This document shows positions 8,157 through 16,417 of a stretch of 64,000 nt of DNA, one piece after another; the stretch's first letter is position 1; each line of letters opens with the position of its first letter. The stretch is taken from the NCBI RefSeq assembly GCF_004138295.1, contig NZ_SCFM01000013.1, positions 124,001 through 188,000 on the forward strand, read 5' to 3'. This DNA is from Ectobacillus funiculus. Lineage in GTDB: Bacteria; Bacillota; Bacilli; Bacillales; Bacillaceae_G. The notes under the pieces were generated by a model that did no database searches, was not told the DNA's origin, and saw only the letters and a program-made list of their open reading frames with translations. A program made the translations under genes and the position numbers.

Positions 8157-8783
8157 ATGCTATTACTTCGTAAAGTCTCCGTATACCTTTGTCTATTTTC
8201 GCTATGTATGAGTGTTGCTTTATACCCGCTTTTGCCAAGTCACGTTGCTACACATTGGAATATTAATGGAACAGCAGATGAACATACGACAAAAATAATG
8301 GCAGGTTTCCTTATCCCGGTGCTAATGGTATTTCTATTTAAAGTTTCTGACTTTACAATGCGCTATATATATGGAACAAGTAAACGAAACTGCACGGTGC
8401 ATGCGATTGTCACAAATACTGTTTTATCCTTTTTATTATTTATTCATGTCCTTATTTTGCTAATAGGGGCCGGGATTTTTATTGATTTTCAGATGTGTCT
8501 GTTAGCGGCGGCAGGAGCGTTCTTCCTCGTGTTAAGCTGGTGCTTTGCGAAAATACAGACGCGTGAACCTGTTACCGCCCCGTTCGTATCAACAGAAACC
8601 GTATTTCAAAAAATGCAAATGCATACTGTCCGAACATTTTGTTTTATTGGATTCGGTTTATTGGTTAGTCTTATCCTGCCGCAGCAATGGCAAGTATATA
8701 CAGCTATATGTATGATTGGCTTTGGAGGAATTTTTATCATTATCATGACGTTGTATTACTATACAATAGAAAATCGAAATTAA
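8157..8783 (+). CDS. DUF1648-domain membrane protein (SdpI-like)
   Basis: A 208-residue membrane protein with about five hydrophobic segments. The first loop has LLPSHVATHWNINGTADEHTTK, the DUF1648 motif shared with SdpI-type immunity proteins and other small Bacillus membrane proteins. The start has AAGGAAGGTG 4 nt upstream. SdpI-like proteins can protect against the toxin SdpC, but no sdpC-like gene is nearby and the second SdpI domain is not evident, so immunity is not claimed. It ends in a single-gene unit before a strong bidirectional terminator. Confidence 0.75.
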   Translation: MLLLRKVSVYLCLFSLCMSVALYPLLPSHVATHWNINGTADEHTTKIMAGFLIPVLMVFLFKVSDFTMRYIYGTSKRNCTVHAIVTNTVLSFLLFIHVLILLIGAGIFIDFQMCLLAAAGAFFLVLSWCFAKIQTREPVTAPFVSTETVFQKMQMHTVRTFCFIGFGLLVSLILPQQWQVYTAICMIGFGGIFIIIMTLYYYTIENRN

Positions 8784-8858
8784 GATAAGAGGACGAAATC
8801 CGGCTTATCGATGAAGCACTTTTCCGTTGCCGCAATCCCACTTTTAATCCTTCCCAAC

Positions 8859-8886
8859 AAAAAATCGGCCAAAGGCCGATTTTTTG
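8859..8886. terminator. Bidirectional terminator between convergent genes
   Basis: AAAAAATCGGCC-AAA-GGCCGATTTTTT is symmetrical, with T runs on both strands. It serves the DUF1648 gene (+) and the CAP lipoprotein gene (-). Confidence 0.9.
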
Positions 8887-9738
8887 TTATTTTTTACCGA
8901 TGAACATTTGTGTCCAATAATCCTGTGAGCTTGTATGCCCGATTCCGATATGGGTATAGTTGCCGTTTAGGATGTTAGCACGGTGACCAGGACTGTTCAT
9001 CCACGCTGTCACTACTTCATCAGCAGAACGTTGTCCTTTGGCGATGTTTTCTCCCGCATAAGAATAAGATATCCCAAAGCTTCTCATCATATCAAAAGGA
9101 GAACCATATGTTGGACTTGTATGTGAGAAATAGTTTTTACTTAGCATATCATTGGATTTTGCTTGTGCCACGTTTGCTAACGAATTATCGACTTGTAAAT
9201 CGCGCAAACCATTTTTTCTTCGCTCTGCATTTGTTAATTCCACGACACGTGCTTCTGTTGCATCAAGTGTACCGCCGGTTGCTTGAGTACCCGGTGCTGT
9301 AGTGGTACCTGGCGTTGTCGTTTTTGGCGTTGTCGTTGTTGTACCTGGTGTTGTTGTATTTGGTGTTGCTTGGTTCGGACAAGGACAGAGACGCGTATAG
9401 CCGCCAGTTGGTGTAAAGGATACAGGATTTGGCGAAATGTAGCCTCTGGCATTTCTTGCAGGCAGAGCATTGTCAGGATTTGTTCGCAAACCAACATTGC
9501 GATCATTACGATCTGGCCATAAGCCATTATCACGATTTATACGTAAGTCACCGTTACGATCCGTTCCTACTGTGCGTAGATCAGTACGGTCTGTTCGTCC
9601 CATATCATTTGTAGATACGTTGTGGCGATTCACTGTATTATCATTTAAAGCTGTGTCTCGATTAGTACCACATCCACTAACTGTAAGCAATGAGAGAGAA
9701 AGAACGGTAGCGGTCGTAAAAATACGGAATTTCCTCAT
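8887..9738 (-). CDS. CAP/SCP-domain lipoprotein (YkwD-like)
   Basis: A predicted lipoprotein of 283 residues. A basic N-terminus and hydrophobic stretch end in the lipobox LLTVSGC, with the lipidated Cys near residue 22. Then come an Asn/Arg/Asp-rich stretch, a Thr/Pro linker (PNTTTPGTTTTTPKTTTPG) and a C-terminal CAP domain of about 120 residues with the conserved HTSPTYGSPFDMM, AGENIAKGQ and GHRANILN motifs and the cavity His/Glu residues intact. The function of bacterial CAP proteins is unknown, though several are linked to germination or the cell surface. The start was set at the ATG (9738) 7 nt after GAGGAGG. The next gene upstream encodes a second CAP protein with a nearly identical domain, which suggests a tandem duplication. 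Confidence 0.9.
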   Translation of the reverse strand: MRKFRIFTTATVLSLSLLTVSGCGTNRDTALNDNTVNRHNVSTNDMGRTDRTDLRTVGTDRNGDLRINRDNGLWPDRNDRNVGLRTNPDNALPARNARGYISPNPVSFTPTGGYTRLCPCPNQATPNTTTPGTTTTTPKTTTPGTTTAPGTQATGGTLDATEARVVELTNAERRKNGLRDLQVDNSLANVAQAKSNDMLSKNYFSHTSPTYGSPFDMMRSFGISYSYAGENIAKGQRSADEVVTAWMNSPGHRANILNGNYTHIGIGHTSSQDYWTQMFIGKK

Positions 9739-9922
9739 CTTAAACCCCTCCTCGATAGCATTCACTGAAAGGAACTCCTTTCTCTTGTATTGTTCCTTTA
9801 TGCTTCAGAGAGATGCTTGGTAATTACTCGTAAGTGAGGGAGTTTCAAGAGGAAAAGAATAGCAATAGGAATTTAATCTATACTAGATAGAACAGCAAGA
9901 ATGAAACTATCTGTATAATACA

Positions 9923-9954
9923 TAATAGCCCTCCCGGTATCGGGAAGGCTATTC
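9923..9954 (-). terminator. Hairpin after the second CAP gene
   Basis: AATAGCC / GGCTATT arms with an inner TCCCG / CGGGA stem lie 4 nt beyond the stop of the 9958-10803 gene. The following T tract is poor. Confidence 0.55.
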
Positions 9955-9957
9955 ATA

Positions 9958-10803
9958 TTATTTCGAGATAAATTGCTGAGTCCAAATGTTTTTGCCAGCA
10001 ACATATCCAACACCTATATGTGTATAGGTCGTATTTAAAATATTAGCGCGGTGACCTGCACTGTTCATCCATGCCTGTACCACTTCTTCAGGTGTTTTTT
10101 GACCCATTGCAATGTTTTCCCCTGCTGTACGGTACGAAATACCAAATTGTTTCATCATATCAAATGGTGATCCGTACGTTGGGCTTGTATGGGAAAAATA
10201 ATTTGCGTTGTACATATCCTGAGATTTAGCTTTTGCAACCTTACTTAAAGCGCTATCTACCTGCAGTGCTGGTAATCCTTGCTTAGCTCGCTCTTGGTTT
10301 GTTAATGTTACAACTTTTTGTTCGTATGCACTTAATGTGCCTGTTGAAGGAGCAGGTGCTGGCTGAGTCGGTTTTGTTGTTGTCGGCTGGGCCGGTGTTG
10401 CCGTTGTTGGCTGAGCTGGTTTTGTTGTTGTTGGCTGAGCCGGTGTTGTTGTTGTCGGCTGAGCTGGTTTTGTTGTTGTTGGCTGAGCCGGTGTTGCTGT
10501 TGTTGGCTGAGCTGGTTTTGTTGTTGTTGGCTGAGCTGGTTTTGTTGTTGTTGGCTGAGCTGGTTTTTGTGTTGTTTCTAGAGGGACATTAAATGATTGC
10601 CACTCCGTGTAGGTATGATACAAAGAAGCAAACATCTTTGCCCATGCTGTTTGGTCCTCTGCATTCCATTGAAGTGGAGAGACATAGATTACTTTTTCAT
10701 ACGATACAGGCTGCTGAACGGTTTCTGCTTTTGCATTTGTGGATGATGCTCCAAATGTAAGAGCCGCAGCAGCTGCAAGAGATAGTAATGTTGTTTTCTT
10801 CAT
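9958..10803 (-). CDS. Secreted CAP/SCP-domain protein with PTTTKPAQ repeats
   Basis: A 281-residue secreted protein. A signal peptide covers residues 1-27 (KKTTLLSLAAAAALTFGASSTNAKA with an AKA cleavage site). Then comes a 50-residue segment of unknown fold (YVSPLQWNAEDQTAWAKMFA) and a low-complexity linker of about nine PTTTKPAQ/PTTATPAQ octapeptides. The C-terminal CAP domain (about 155-281) has HTSPTYGSPFDMM, AGENIAMGQ and GHRANILN. It differs from its neighbour at 8887-9738 by having a cleavable signal instead of a lipobox. The repeat linker should be length-variable between strains. The start ATG follows a GGGGG-type Shine-Dalgarno. Confidence 0.92.
   Translation of the reverse strand: MKKTTLLSLAAAAALTFGASSTNAKAETVQQPVSYEKVIYVSPLQWNAEDQTAWAKMFASLYHTYTEWQSFNVPLETTQKPAQPTTTKPAQPTTTKPAQPTTATPAQPTTTKPAQPTTTTPAQPTTTKPAQPTTATPAQPTTTKPTQPAPAPSTGTLSAYEQKVVTLTNQERAKQGLPALQVDSALSKVAKAKSQDMYNANYFSHTSPTYGSPFDMMKQFGISYRTAGENIAMGQKTPEEVVQAWMNSAGHRANILNTTYTHIGVGYVAGKNIWTQQFISK
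10370..10568 (-). repeat. In-gene 24-bp tandem repeat encoding PTTTKPAQ units
   Basis: About eight to nine units of 24 bp inside the CAP gene alternate codons for TKP and ATP/TTP variants. The units are nearly identical at DNA level, which indicates recent expansion. Confidence 0.85.
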
Positions 10804-11277
10804 CCTTATAACCCCCTAAGTAGAAGTGTCTATACATATGTCAACATGTCGAGTCATGCTAATATTGGCGCCGTTATTTGACACATTCATAGTAACATAG
10901 CTTTAGAGGGAGGTAATTTGGAAATATTTTCATAGATATAAACTTTTCCATTTATATCCTCTTTTGAAAAATCCTTATGTTTGGCGAAAAAAGCAGATAA
11001 TGTGTTGGGATTGCAATCTGCTCAAGAGGGATTGCGAAATTTAGAAAAAATGATATACGAGAAAAAGTCAGCTGAATGATTGGATAATATTGGACGGTTC
11101 GAAAGCAGAAAATGCAGTTATTTCAAGAAAAACACGAAATTGAATAGGATAAATATAGAAACTATTTAACACAACTGTAACAATATTGTTCGATAATATT
11201 TATATACAGTTCATAAAAGAAATCTTATCGGTGAGTTTGGTTTACAATACAATAAGGTAGAAATCTCCATATGGGAT
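10804..11277. other. Intergenic region, promoter region of the CAP gene
   Basis: AT-rich spacer. It contains a weak hairpin GCAGAT / ATCTGC (around 10991-11021) without a T tract. No reading frame with a ribosome binding site is evident. Confidence 0.4.
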
Positions 11278-11363
11278 CCCATTCGACGTAGTCGGAAATT
11301 TTAAGAGTACAGTGTAAGACTATCGTCCAAGAGCAAGGCTTGCCAATCGACGAGTTTTCTTTA
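11278..11363 (+). repeat. Dispersed intergenic repeat, copy 4 (left end missing)
   Basis: Starts at ATTCGACGTAG and lacks both the AAATTTC left arm and part of the centre; the hairpin right end is present but its stem is mutated. It continues directly into copy 5. Confidence 0.8.
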
Positions 11364-11498
11364 CACTTTAAGAAAGAATAAATTTCTAGCTAGAAGATAA
11401 TTCGACGTAGGGAGAAATTTTAGGAAGAAAGTATAAGTGCAACTACGCCTCTGTCTTCGCCCAAGAGCAGGGCTTGCCAATCGGTGAGTTTTCTTTAC
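11364..11498 (+). repeat. Dispersed intergenic repeat, copy 5
   Basis: Complete copy, tandem with the truncated copy 4, ending about 85 bp before the lipoprotein gene and on the same strand. Confidence 0.9.
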
Positions 11499-11584
11499 AA
11501 CCTAACAAAGCATTTCATACTTTTCTCACAATTTTTTGGTATTCTACAATGGAGATAATAAGCTGTGGCCATTGAGGTGATGAT

Positions 11585-12544
11585 TTGAAGAACTTCATTT
11601 TACTTCTGTTTACTGTATGGCTTGTAACAGGATGCAGTCGGGAGATGTATAAAGCAATTCCTAAAAATAAAGATGTTGTCATTGTAACAAATCAAAAGGA
11701 TGGCAGCCTTAGCTTTATAGATGCAGCTAACAAGAAGATGATCGCTTCCTGGCCGATTCGTAAGGCGGTCATGGGGACAGCTGTGCTCCCGGATCATGAT
11801 ACGATTGCTGTATATGGCCAGAATTTGGAAGTTGTCTATTTGTATTCCCTCAGCAAAGGAACGGAAGTCGGGGAATGGAAAACGGGTAAAGGAATTACCA
11901 ATATCATTGTATCATCAAGCGGAAAAGATATACTGCTTGCGGATGGACAAAGCAATACTGTACGTCTATACAATAAAAATGGGACGGAAATAGCAGCGAT
12001 TCCAGTTGGAAAGCGGCCAATGACAATGGTAGAGCGGAACAACCAGTTATATGTGTTAAATTTTAACGATACTGTTTTATCCGTTGTGGGTCTTAAGGAA
12101 AAGCGGGTGATAAATACGATTTCTACTCCGCAATCTTCCCTTGGTGCCGTTATATATGGGAACGAACTATGGATTGGTGGTCACGGAAGCGGAGCGGAAA
12201 TAAATGAGAATGTCTATATATATGAAGGTCATTCCCTGAAACAAAAGGTGTCTGCGCCGCAAATGCCAGTAAGCTTTGCTAGTGATAATGAATTTATCTA
12301 TGTTCTCAGTCACGGATCTGGCGTGTTGCGAAAAATAGATGGAAACACGCACAAGGATATAGCGACCATTGAGGTAGGTGCTAATCCATTTGCAGTATGG
12401 CTGAGCGGAACAGCGTTGTTTGTTGCAAGCTATGATAGCGATGAAATATACGTCATACCTACAGATACAATGAAGATGGGGACAAGCATCAAGGTAGGAA
12501 AGGGACCGTTTCATATGACCGAACGGAAAGGAGAGGAGCATTAA
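11585..12544 (+). CDS. Beta-propeller (YVTN-type) lipoprotein, first gene of a two-component operon
   Basis: A 319-residue lipoprotein. Its short signal ends in the lipobox LVTGC, so the lipidated Cys is near residue 17. The rest consists of repeated blade-like segments of about 40 residues (DVVIVTNQKDGSLSFID, TIAVYGQNLEVVYLYSL, DTVLSVVGLKEKRVINTI, ATIEVGANPFAVWL, ALFVASYDSDEIYVI), typical of YncE/YVTN seven-bladed propellers. It sits outside the membrane. The start is a TTG 5 nt after GAGGTGATG. Its stop overlaps the ATG of the response regulator by one base, so it is translated together with the two-component system and may be its extracellular accessory or sensor partner (inference). Confidence 0.85.
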   Translation: MKNFILLLFTVWLVTGCSREMYKAIPKNKDVVIVTNQKDGSLSFIDAANKKMIASWPIRKAVMGTAVLPDHDTIAVYGQNLEVVYLYSLSKGTEVGEWKTGKGITNIIVSSSGKDILLADGQSNTVRLYNKNGTEIAAIPVGKRPMTMVERNNQLYVLNFNDTVLSVVGLKEKRVINTISTPQSSLGAVIYGNELWIGGHGSGAEINENVYIYEGHSLKQKVSAPQMPVSFASDNEFIYVLSHGSGVLRKIDGNTHKDIATIEVGANPFAVWLSGTALFVASYDSDEIYVIPTDTMKMGTSIKVGKGPFHMTERKGEEH

Positions 12545-13212
12545 TGACGTATAAGGTACTAATAGTGGATGATGAGAGTGATATGCGGCAGCTTGTCGGG
12601 ATGTACTTAGAGAACGCAGGGTATAAGTGGGATGAGGCTCCTGACGGCAAAACGGCTCTTGAGATGATTAAGCGTGAGAATTTTGATTTGCTTATTTTAG
12701 ATATTATGATGCCGGAGTTAGACGGGATTTCTGTATGCAAAGAACTTCGCAAAACCTCTGATATTCCTGTGATTTTTTTGACGGCAAAAGGAGAGGAATG
12801 GAATCGGGTAAACGGACTGCGGAGCGGCGGCGATGATTATATTGTGAAGCCGTTTAGTCCAGGTGAGCTTGTTGCGCGGATGGAGGCGGTGCTGCGCCGA
12901 TATGTAAAAACCGGACCAAAGGATAGTGTTTCGTATGGTGAGCTTGTGATTAACGAAGCAGGCCGCCGCGTTGAGCTAAGCGGGAAAACTGTAGTATTAA
13001 CGGTGAAGGAGTTCGATTTGCTTACATTCCTTTGTTATCATAAAGAGCAGGTATTTAGCCGTGAACAGCTGCTCGAAAGCGTATGGGGTTATGATTACGC
13101 GGGCGGTACGAGAACGGTTGACACACATATAAAAACAATCCGGCTGAAGCTCGGTTCCTACGGTAGCCATCTTAGCACAGTATGGGGCGTCGGCTACAAA
13201 TTTGAGGTGTAA
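12544..13212 (+). CDS. OmpR/PhoB-family response regulator
   Basis: A 222-residue response regulator. The receiver domain (1-120) has the acidic pair DDE at 9-11, the phospho-acceptor Asp53 (LILDIMMPE), Thr/Ser in FLTAKG, and Lys102 (VKPFSPGE). The C-terminal winged helix (about 128-222) ends in the family-typical RTVDTHIKTIRLKLG and VWGVGYKFEV. It is phosphorylated by the histidine kinase encoded 2 nt downstream and binds DNA as a dimer. The regulon is unknown. Translation is coupled to the preceding lipoprotein gene (1-nt overlap). Confidence 0.96.
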   Translation: MTYKVLIVDDESDMRQLVGMYLENAGYKWDEAPDGKTALEMIKRENFDLLILDIMMPELDGISVCKELRKTSDIPVIFLTAKGEEWNRVNGLRSGGDDYIVKPFSPGELVARMEAVLRRYVKTGPKDSVSYGELVINEAGRRVELSGKTVVLTVKEFDLLTFLCYHKEQVFSREQLLESVWGYDYAGGTRTVDTHIKTIRLKLGSYGSHLSTVWGVGYKFEV

Positions 13213-13214
13213 TT

Positions 13215-14603
13215 ATGCCACGTCTTACTATGGTACAAAAGCTTTGGCTTACAATTAGCTGCGCTGTGCTGCTTACCGTTTCCTTGTTATATTTAATTTC
13301 CATATATTCCTATCAAAAGCTATATGTACAGCATATAGAAGATACACTGCAAACGGAGGGGCGGCAGCTTGTAGCTGAATATAAAGGATCGCTTCCGGAT
13401 TTTGAACAGAAGGTACAGTGGTTTAATTCGATTTCGAAGACGGAGCTACTGTTTGTAAGTAACCCGCGTGATTTGAGCGCTTGCTTGCCGTTTGATGTGC
13501 AATACAATAATGCCATTATCACTGAGGAAGACCGACAGGAGCTGCTGAATGGAAATACTGTTACAAAGGTAGGATTTGAGGAACGGTTTCATCGTCAGAT
13601 TATGGGCGTAATTATTCCGGTATTAGAAAAGAAAAAATTAATAGGTATCGTATATTCCTACATTCCGCTCAAAAGCATTAAAGATTTAATTCTTGATTTA
13701 GCCTTCGTACTGGCGCCTCTTGCTATTGGTTTAATCTTGCTTATGGCATGGGTGGGCCGCAAAATTGTCATTGCCATTACAAAGCCGCTTTCACAAATGG
13801 AGCGTGTTTCCTATCAAATGTCAAAGGGAGACTTTACCGAAAGGATCCCGATTACAACAAATGATGAAATTGGCCTCCTTGCCTCTGCATTTAATAGTAT
13901 GGCGCATGTTTTACAAAAGGAGGATTTGCAGCGTAAAGAGTTTTTAGCTAACATCTCGCATGAGCTTCGCACTCCCCTTAGCTATATAAAAGGCTACAGC
14001 GAGGCTATACTGGACGGTATTAGCAAGCCGGAGCAGCAGGTGAAGTTTATTCGTTTAATTCATAAAGAGGCAGGACGTATGCAGCGGCTCGTACATGATT
14101 TATTAGACTTAGCGCAGCTCGAGGGTGATTTATTCCCTCTCAATAAACAGCCGACCGCGTTTGCACAGCTCGTAGAGGACACATTGGAAACATATGAACA
14201 AGGCTTGTTAGAAAAGAGGATCCTGCTCAAAACAGAACTGAACCCGGAGATTATTTCTTATATCGACGAAGATCGCATGCGGCAGGTGATTCACAACGTG
14301 ATGGATAATGCGATTCGCTACACACCCGAGGGCGGTACGATTTCTGTTGTGCTGCTTCAGCAGGAAAAGATGTGCGTGCTTCGTATATCCGATACAGGAA
14401 AAGGGATTCCAGCGCATCATGTACAGAGACTTGGTGAGCGATTTTACCGCGTCGATAAAGCGCGCAGCCGCCAAAATGGGGGAACGGGTCTCGGCTTGGC
14501 GATTGTGAAGCAAATTGTCGAGGTTCACGGAGGGGCATTATGCATTACAAGCAAAGAAGATCAGGGAACAACGATTGCGATTACGCTTCCGATGGCAGAG
14601 TAG
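13215..14603 (+). CDS. Membrane sensor histidine kinase
   Basis: A 462-residue kinase. TM1 spans about residues 10-30 and TM2 about 152-178, with an extracellular sensor loop of about 120 residues between them. A HAMP domain follows, then HisKA with the phosphorylated His249 in FLANISHELRTPLSYIKGY. The HATPase has the N box (VIHNVMDNAIRYTPEGG), G1 (ISDTGKGIP) and G2 (NGGTGLGLAIVK) intact. It is the cognate partner of the preceding response regulator. The ligand may involve the propeller lipoprotein of the same operon. No terminator with a clear T tract follows. Confidence 0.96.
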   Translation: MPRLTMVQKLWLTISCAVLLTVSLLYLISIYSYQKLYVQHIEDTLQTEGRQLVAEYKGSLPDFEQKVQWFNSISKTELLFVSNPRDLSACLPFDVQYNNAIITEEDRQELLNGNTVTKVGFEERFHRQIMGVIIPVLEKKKLIGIVYSYIPLKSIKDLILDLAFVLAPLAIGLILLMAWVGRKIVIAITKPLSQMERVSYQMSKGDFTERIPITTNDEIGLLASAFNSMAHVLQKEDLQRKEFLANISHELRTPLSYIKGYSEAILDGISKPEQQVKFIRLIHKEAGRMQRLVHDLLDLAQLEGDLFPLNKQPTAFAQLVEDTLETYEQGLLEKRILLKTELNPEIISYIDEDRMRQVIHNVMDNAIRYTPEGGTISVVLLQQEKMCVLRISDTGKGIPAHHVQRLGERFYRVDKARSRQNGGTGLGLAIVKQIVEVHGGALCITSKEDQGTTIAITLPMAE

Positions 14604-14724
14604 GAAGGAGGGAGCTCCGTTTATCCGTTCATATCAGCTGTTTTCCCAGTCAAGCTTCATAAATTGTTTGAGGTTTATATAAATTGCGGCTACAATAAGA
14701 GATACAATTCAAAACTTTCCTTTA

Positions 14725-14754
14725 CCGGTGCAGCAAAACATTTGCTGCTGCCGG
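14725..14754 (+). promoter_or_regulatory. Strong hairpin in the leader of the lutR-like gene
   Basis: CCGG, GCAGCAAA, TTTGCTGC and CCGG form a nearly perfect 30-nt inverted repeat with a 3-nt loop, ending 9 bp before the Shine-Dalgarno. It has no T run, so it is not a terminator. It could be an operator or an RNA element controlling translation. Confidence 0.55.
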
Positions 14755-14776
14755 ATGGATACCGAGGTGGTACAAG

Positions 14777-15499
14777 CTGAGTTATAAATCAATTCGACCA
14801 AAGAAAATATATGAAGAAGTAGCGGAAGCTATTTTAGCTATGATTAAAAACGGGACATTAAAGCCAGGGGACAAGCTGCTCGCCGTTCATCTGCTGGCAG
14901 AGCAATTTCAGGTTGGGCGTTCCGCTGTACGCGAGGCTCTAAGCGCGCTTCGGGCAATGGGGCTTATCGAAATGCGCCAGGGGGAAGGTACGTATGTCAA
15001 GAGCTTTGATGCTTCAGCGGTAGCAGCTCCTTTAAACTCTGTTTTACTAATGAAACAAGAAGACGTTATCAATTTGCTTGAGGTGCGGAAGGTCCTTGAG
15101 GCTGGAGCGGTTCAGGCAGCTGCTTTAAAACGGACAAACGAAGATTTACTGGAAATCAAACATTGGCTAGAAGAAATGGAGCGCGGTGCAGGAAACGAAA
15201 AGGCAGGGGAAACAGCTGATTTTCAGTTTCATATGGCCATTGCTAAAGCTGCCCACAACCCGATGCTGCTTGAGCTCATGAATCATGTGTCCAGTATGAC
15301 TGCCGAAACGATTGGAGAAACGCGAAGATTGATTTTATACGGTGAGCAAACAACAGCAGAACGGCTTGCAGAGCAGCATAGAATCATTTTTCAAGCCATT
15401 GTGCAGCAGGATGCAGAGGTTGCTAGAGATGCGATTGTTAATCACTTAACACACATCGAGGAAATGCTCGACGCTGTTTGGCGTAAAACAAAAATATGA
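14777..15499 (+). CDS. lutR: FadR/GntR-family regulator, LutR-like (probable CTG start)
   Basis: A 240-residue transcription regulator beside lutABC. The N-terminal winged helix includes KIYEEVAEAILAMIKNGTLKPGDKL and QVGRSAVREALSALRAMGLIEMRQGEGTYV. The C-terminal FadR/FCD helical domain (about 90-235) contains the metal/ligand His positions FQFHMAIAKAAHNPML and EQHR. The first in-frame ATG (14840) would delete the first helix of the DNA-binding domain. No ATG, GTG or TTG lies in frame between it and the upstream TAA at 14696. The CTG at 14777 is 6 nt after GAGGTGG and gives MSYKSIRPKKIYEE, as in known LutR proteins. It presumably represses lutABC until lactate appears (known for LutR of B. 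subtilis). Confidence 0.85.
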   Translation: MSYKSIRPKKIYEEVAEAILAMIKNGTLKPGDKLLAVHLLAEQFQVGRSAVREALSALRAMGLIEMRQGEGTYVKSFDASAVAAPLNSVLLMKQEDVINLLEVRKVLEAGAVQAAALKRTNEDLLEIKHWLEEMERGAGNEKAGETADFQFHMAIAKAAHNPMLLELMNHVSSMTAETIGETRRLILYGEQTTAERLAEQHRIIFQAIVQQDAEVARDAIVNHLTHIEEMLDAVWRKTKI

Positions 15500-15551
15500 A
15501 GCCTTGTTGATAATTTTTCTTTTAAAATTCAAAATTTCTGTTAGAATAATA

Positions 15552-15565
15552 AGCAAACGCTTTCG
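15552..15565 (+). promoter_or_regulatory. cre-like site upstream of lutA
   Basis: AGCAAACGCTTTCG fits the CcpA consensus TGWAANCGNTNWCA at 11 of 14 positions and follows a TAGAAT hexamer (15542-15547). It suggests carbon catabolite repression of lactate use. Confidence 0.45.
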
Positions 15566-15629
15566 TTTTTTTCATGTTCAGGAGAAAAGGGAATATTCCA
15601 GAAGAGGATATTCATTTCTTTTTTACCAA

Positions 15630-15642
15630 GTCATCAGATGAC
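15630..15642. promoter_or_regulatory. Candidate LutR operator
   Basis: The 13-bp palindrome GTCATCAGATGAC overlaps a second one, ATCAG-ATGAC-CTGAT. It lies about 45 bp before lutA, where a FadR-type repressor would be expected to bind. Confidence 0.5.
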
Positions 15643-15686
15643 CTGATAATTAAAAAGACGGTGTTACGGAAGAGGAGAGAGATAGA

Positions 15687-16403
15687 ATGAAGGTTACATT
15701 GTTTGTTACATGTCTAATTGATACATTTCAGCCGAACGTCGGAAAAGCAACAGTAGAACTGCTTGAACGTCTGGGCTGCGAGATCGAGTTTCCAGAATCG
15801 CAAGTATGCTGCGGGCAGCCAGCTTATAATAGCGGATATGTATCAGAAGCAAAGGAAGTGGCGAAAAATATGATTCGCACATTTGAAAATGCGGAATATA
15901 TCGTTACGCCATCTGGTTCCTGCGCTACAATGTTTCAGGAGTATCCGCACATTTTTCACGGAGATGCTGAGTGGGAAGGACGGGCAAAGCGGCTTGCGGA
16001 AAAAACGTACGAACTCACGCAATTTATTGTAGAAGTATTACAAGTAACTGATGTCGGTGCGCGCTTAGATGGGAAGGCGACATACCATACATCATGCCAT
16101 ATGACGCGCTTGCTTGGCGTGAAGGAAGCTCCTTTTACATTACTTTCCAACGTAAAGGGTTTGGAGGTTGAGAATTTGCCAAATGCGCAAAATTGCTGCG
16201 GCTTCGGTGGAACATTCTCTGTCAAAATGATGCAAATTTCCGAGCAGATGGTCGATGAAAAGGTGCAAAGCGTGGAACAAACAGGAGCGGATTATTTAAT
16301 TGGAGCGGATTGCGGCTGTTTAATGAATATTGGGGGACGCATTGAACGTTTAGGAAAAGAAGTAAAGGTGCTTCACATTGCGGAAGTATTAAACAGCCGA
16401 TAA
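15687..16403 (+). CDS. lutA: L-lactate oxidation iron-sulfur subunit LutA
   Basis: A 238-residue protein with two CCG (DUF224) domains, each with the cysteine-rich signature: [12 protein letters not shown] near residue 35-47 and [12 protein letters not shown] near residue 170-181, plus SGSCATM and HTSCHMTR. These motifs bind a noncubane iron-sulfur cluster in related heterodisulfide-reductase-type proteins. LutABC together oxidise L-lactate to pyruvate in the cytoplasm, allowing growth on lactate (shown for B. subtilis). An AGAGGAGAG ribosome site precedes the ATG. It is the first gene of lutABC. Confidence 0.95.
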   Translation: MKVTLFVTCLIDTFQPNVGKATVELLERLGCEIEFPESQVCCGQPAYNSGYVSEAKEVAKNMIRTFENAEYIVTPSGSCATMFQEYPHIFHGDAEWEGRAKRLAEKTYELTQFIVEVLQVTDVGARLDGKATYHTSCHMTRLLGVKEAPFTLLSNVKGLEVENLPNAQNCCGFGGTFSVKMMQISEQMVDEKVQSVEQTGADYLIGADCGCLMNIGGRIERLGKEVKVLHIAEVLNSR

Positions 16404-16417
16404 GGGGGAAATGAACA

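Noticed and set aside
8157-8783. SdpI-type toxin immunity gene
   Set aside because: DUF1648 alone is too general and no sdpC/sdpR-like neighbours are present.
10299-10592. Leu/Val/Glu-rich plus-strand frame over the CAP gene
   Set aside because: It is the antisense shadow of the PTTTKPAQ repeat and has no start signals.
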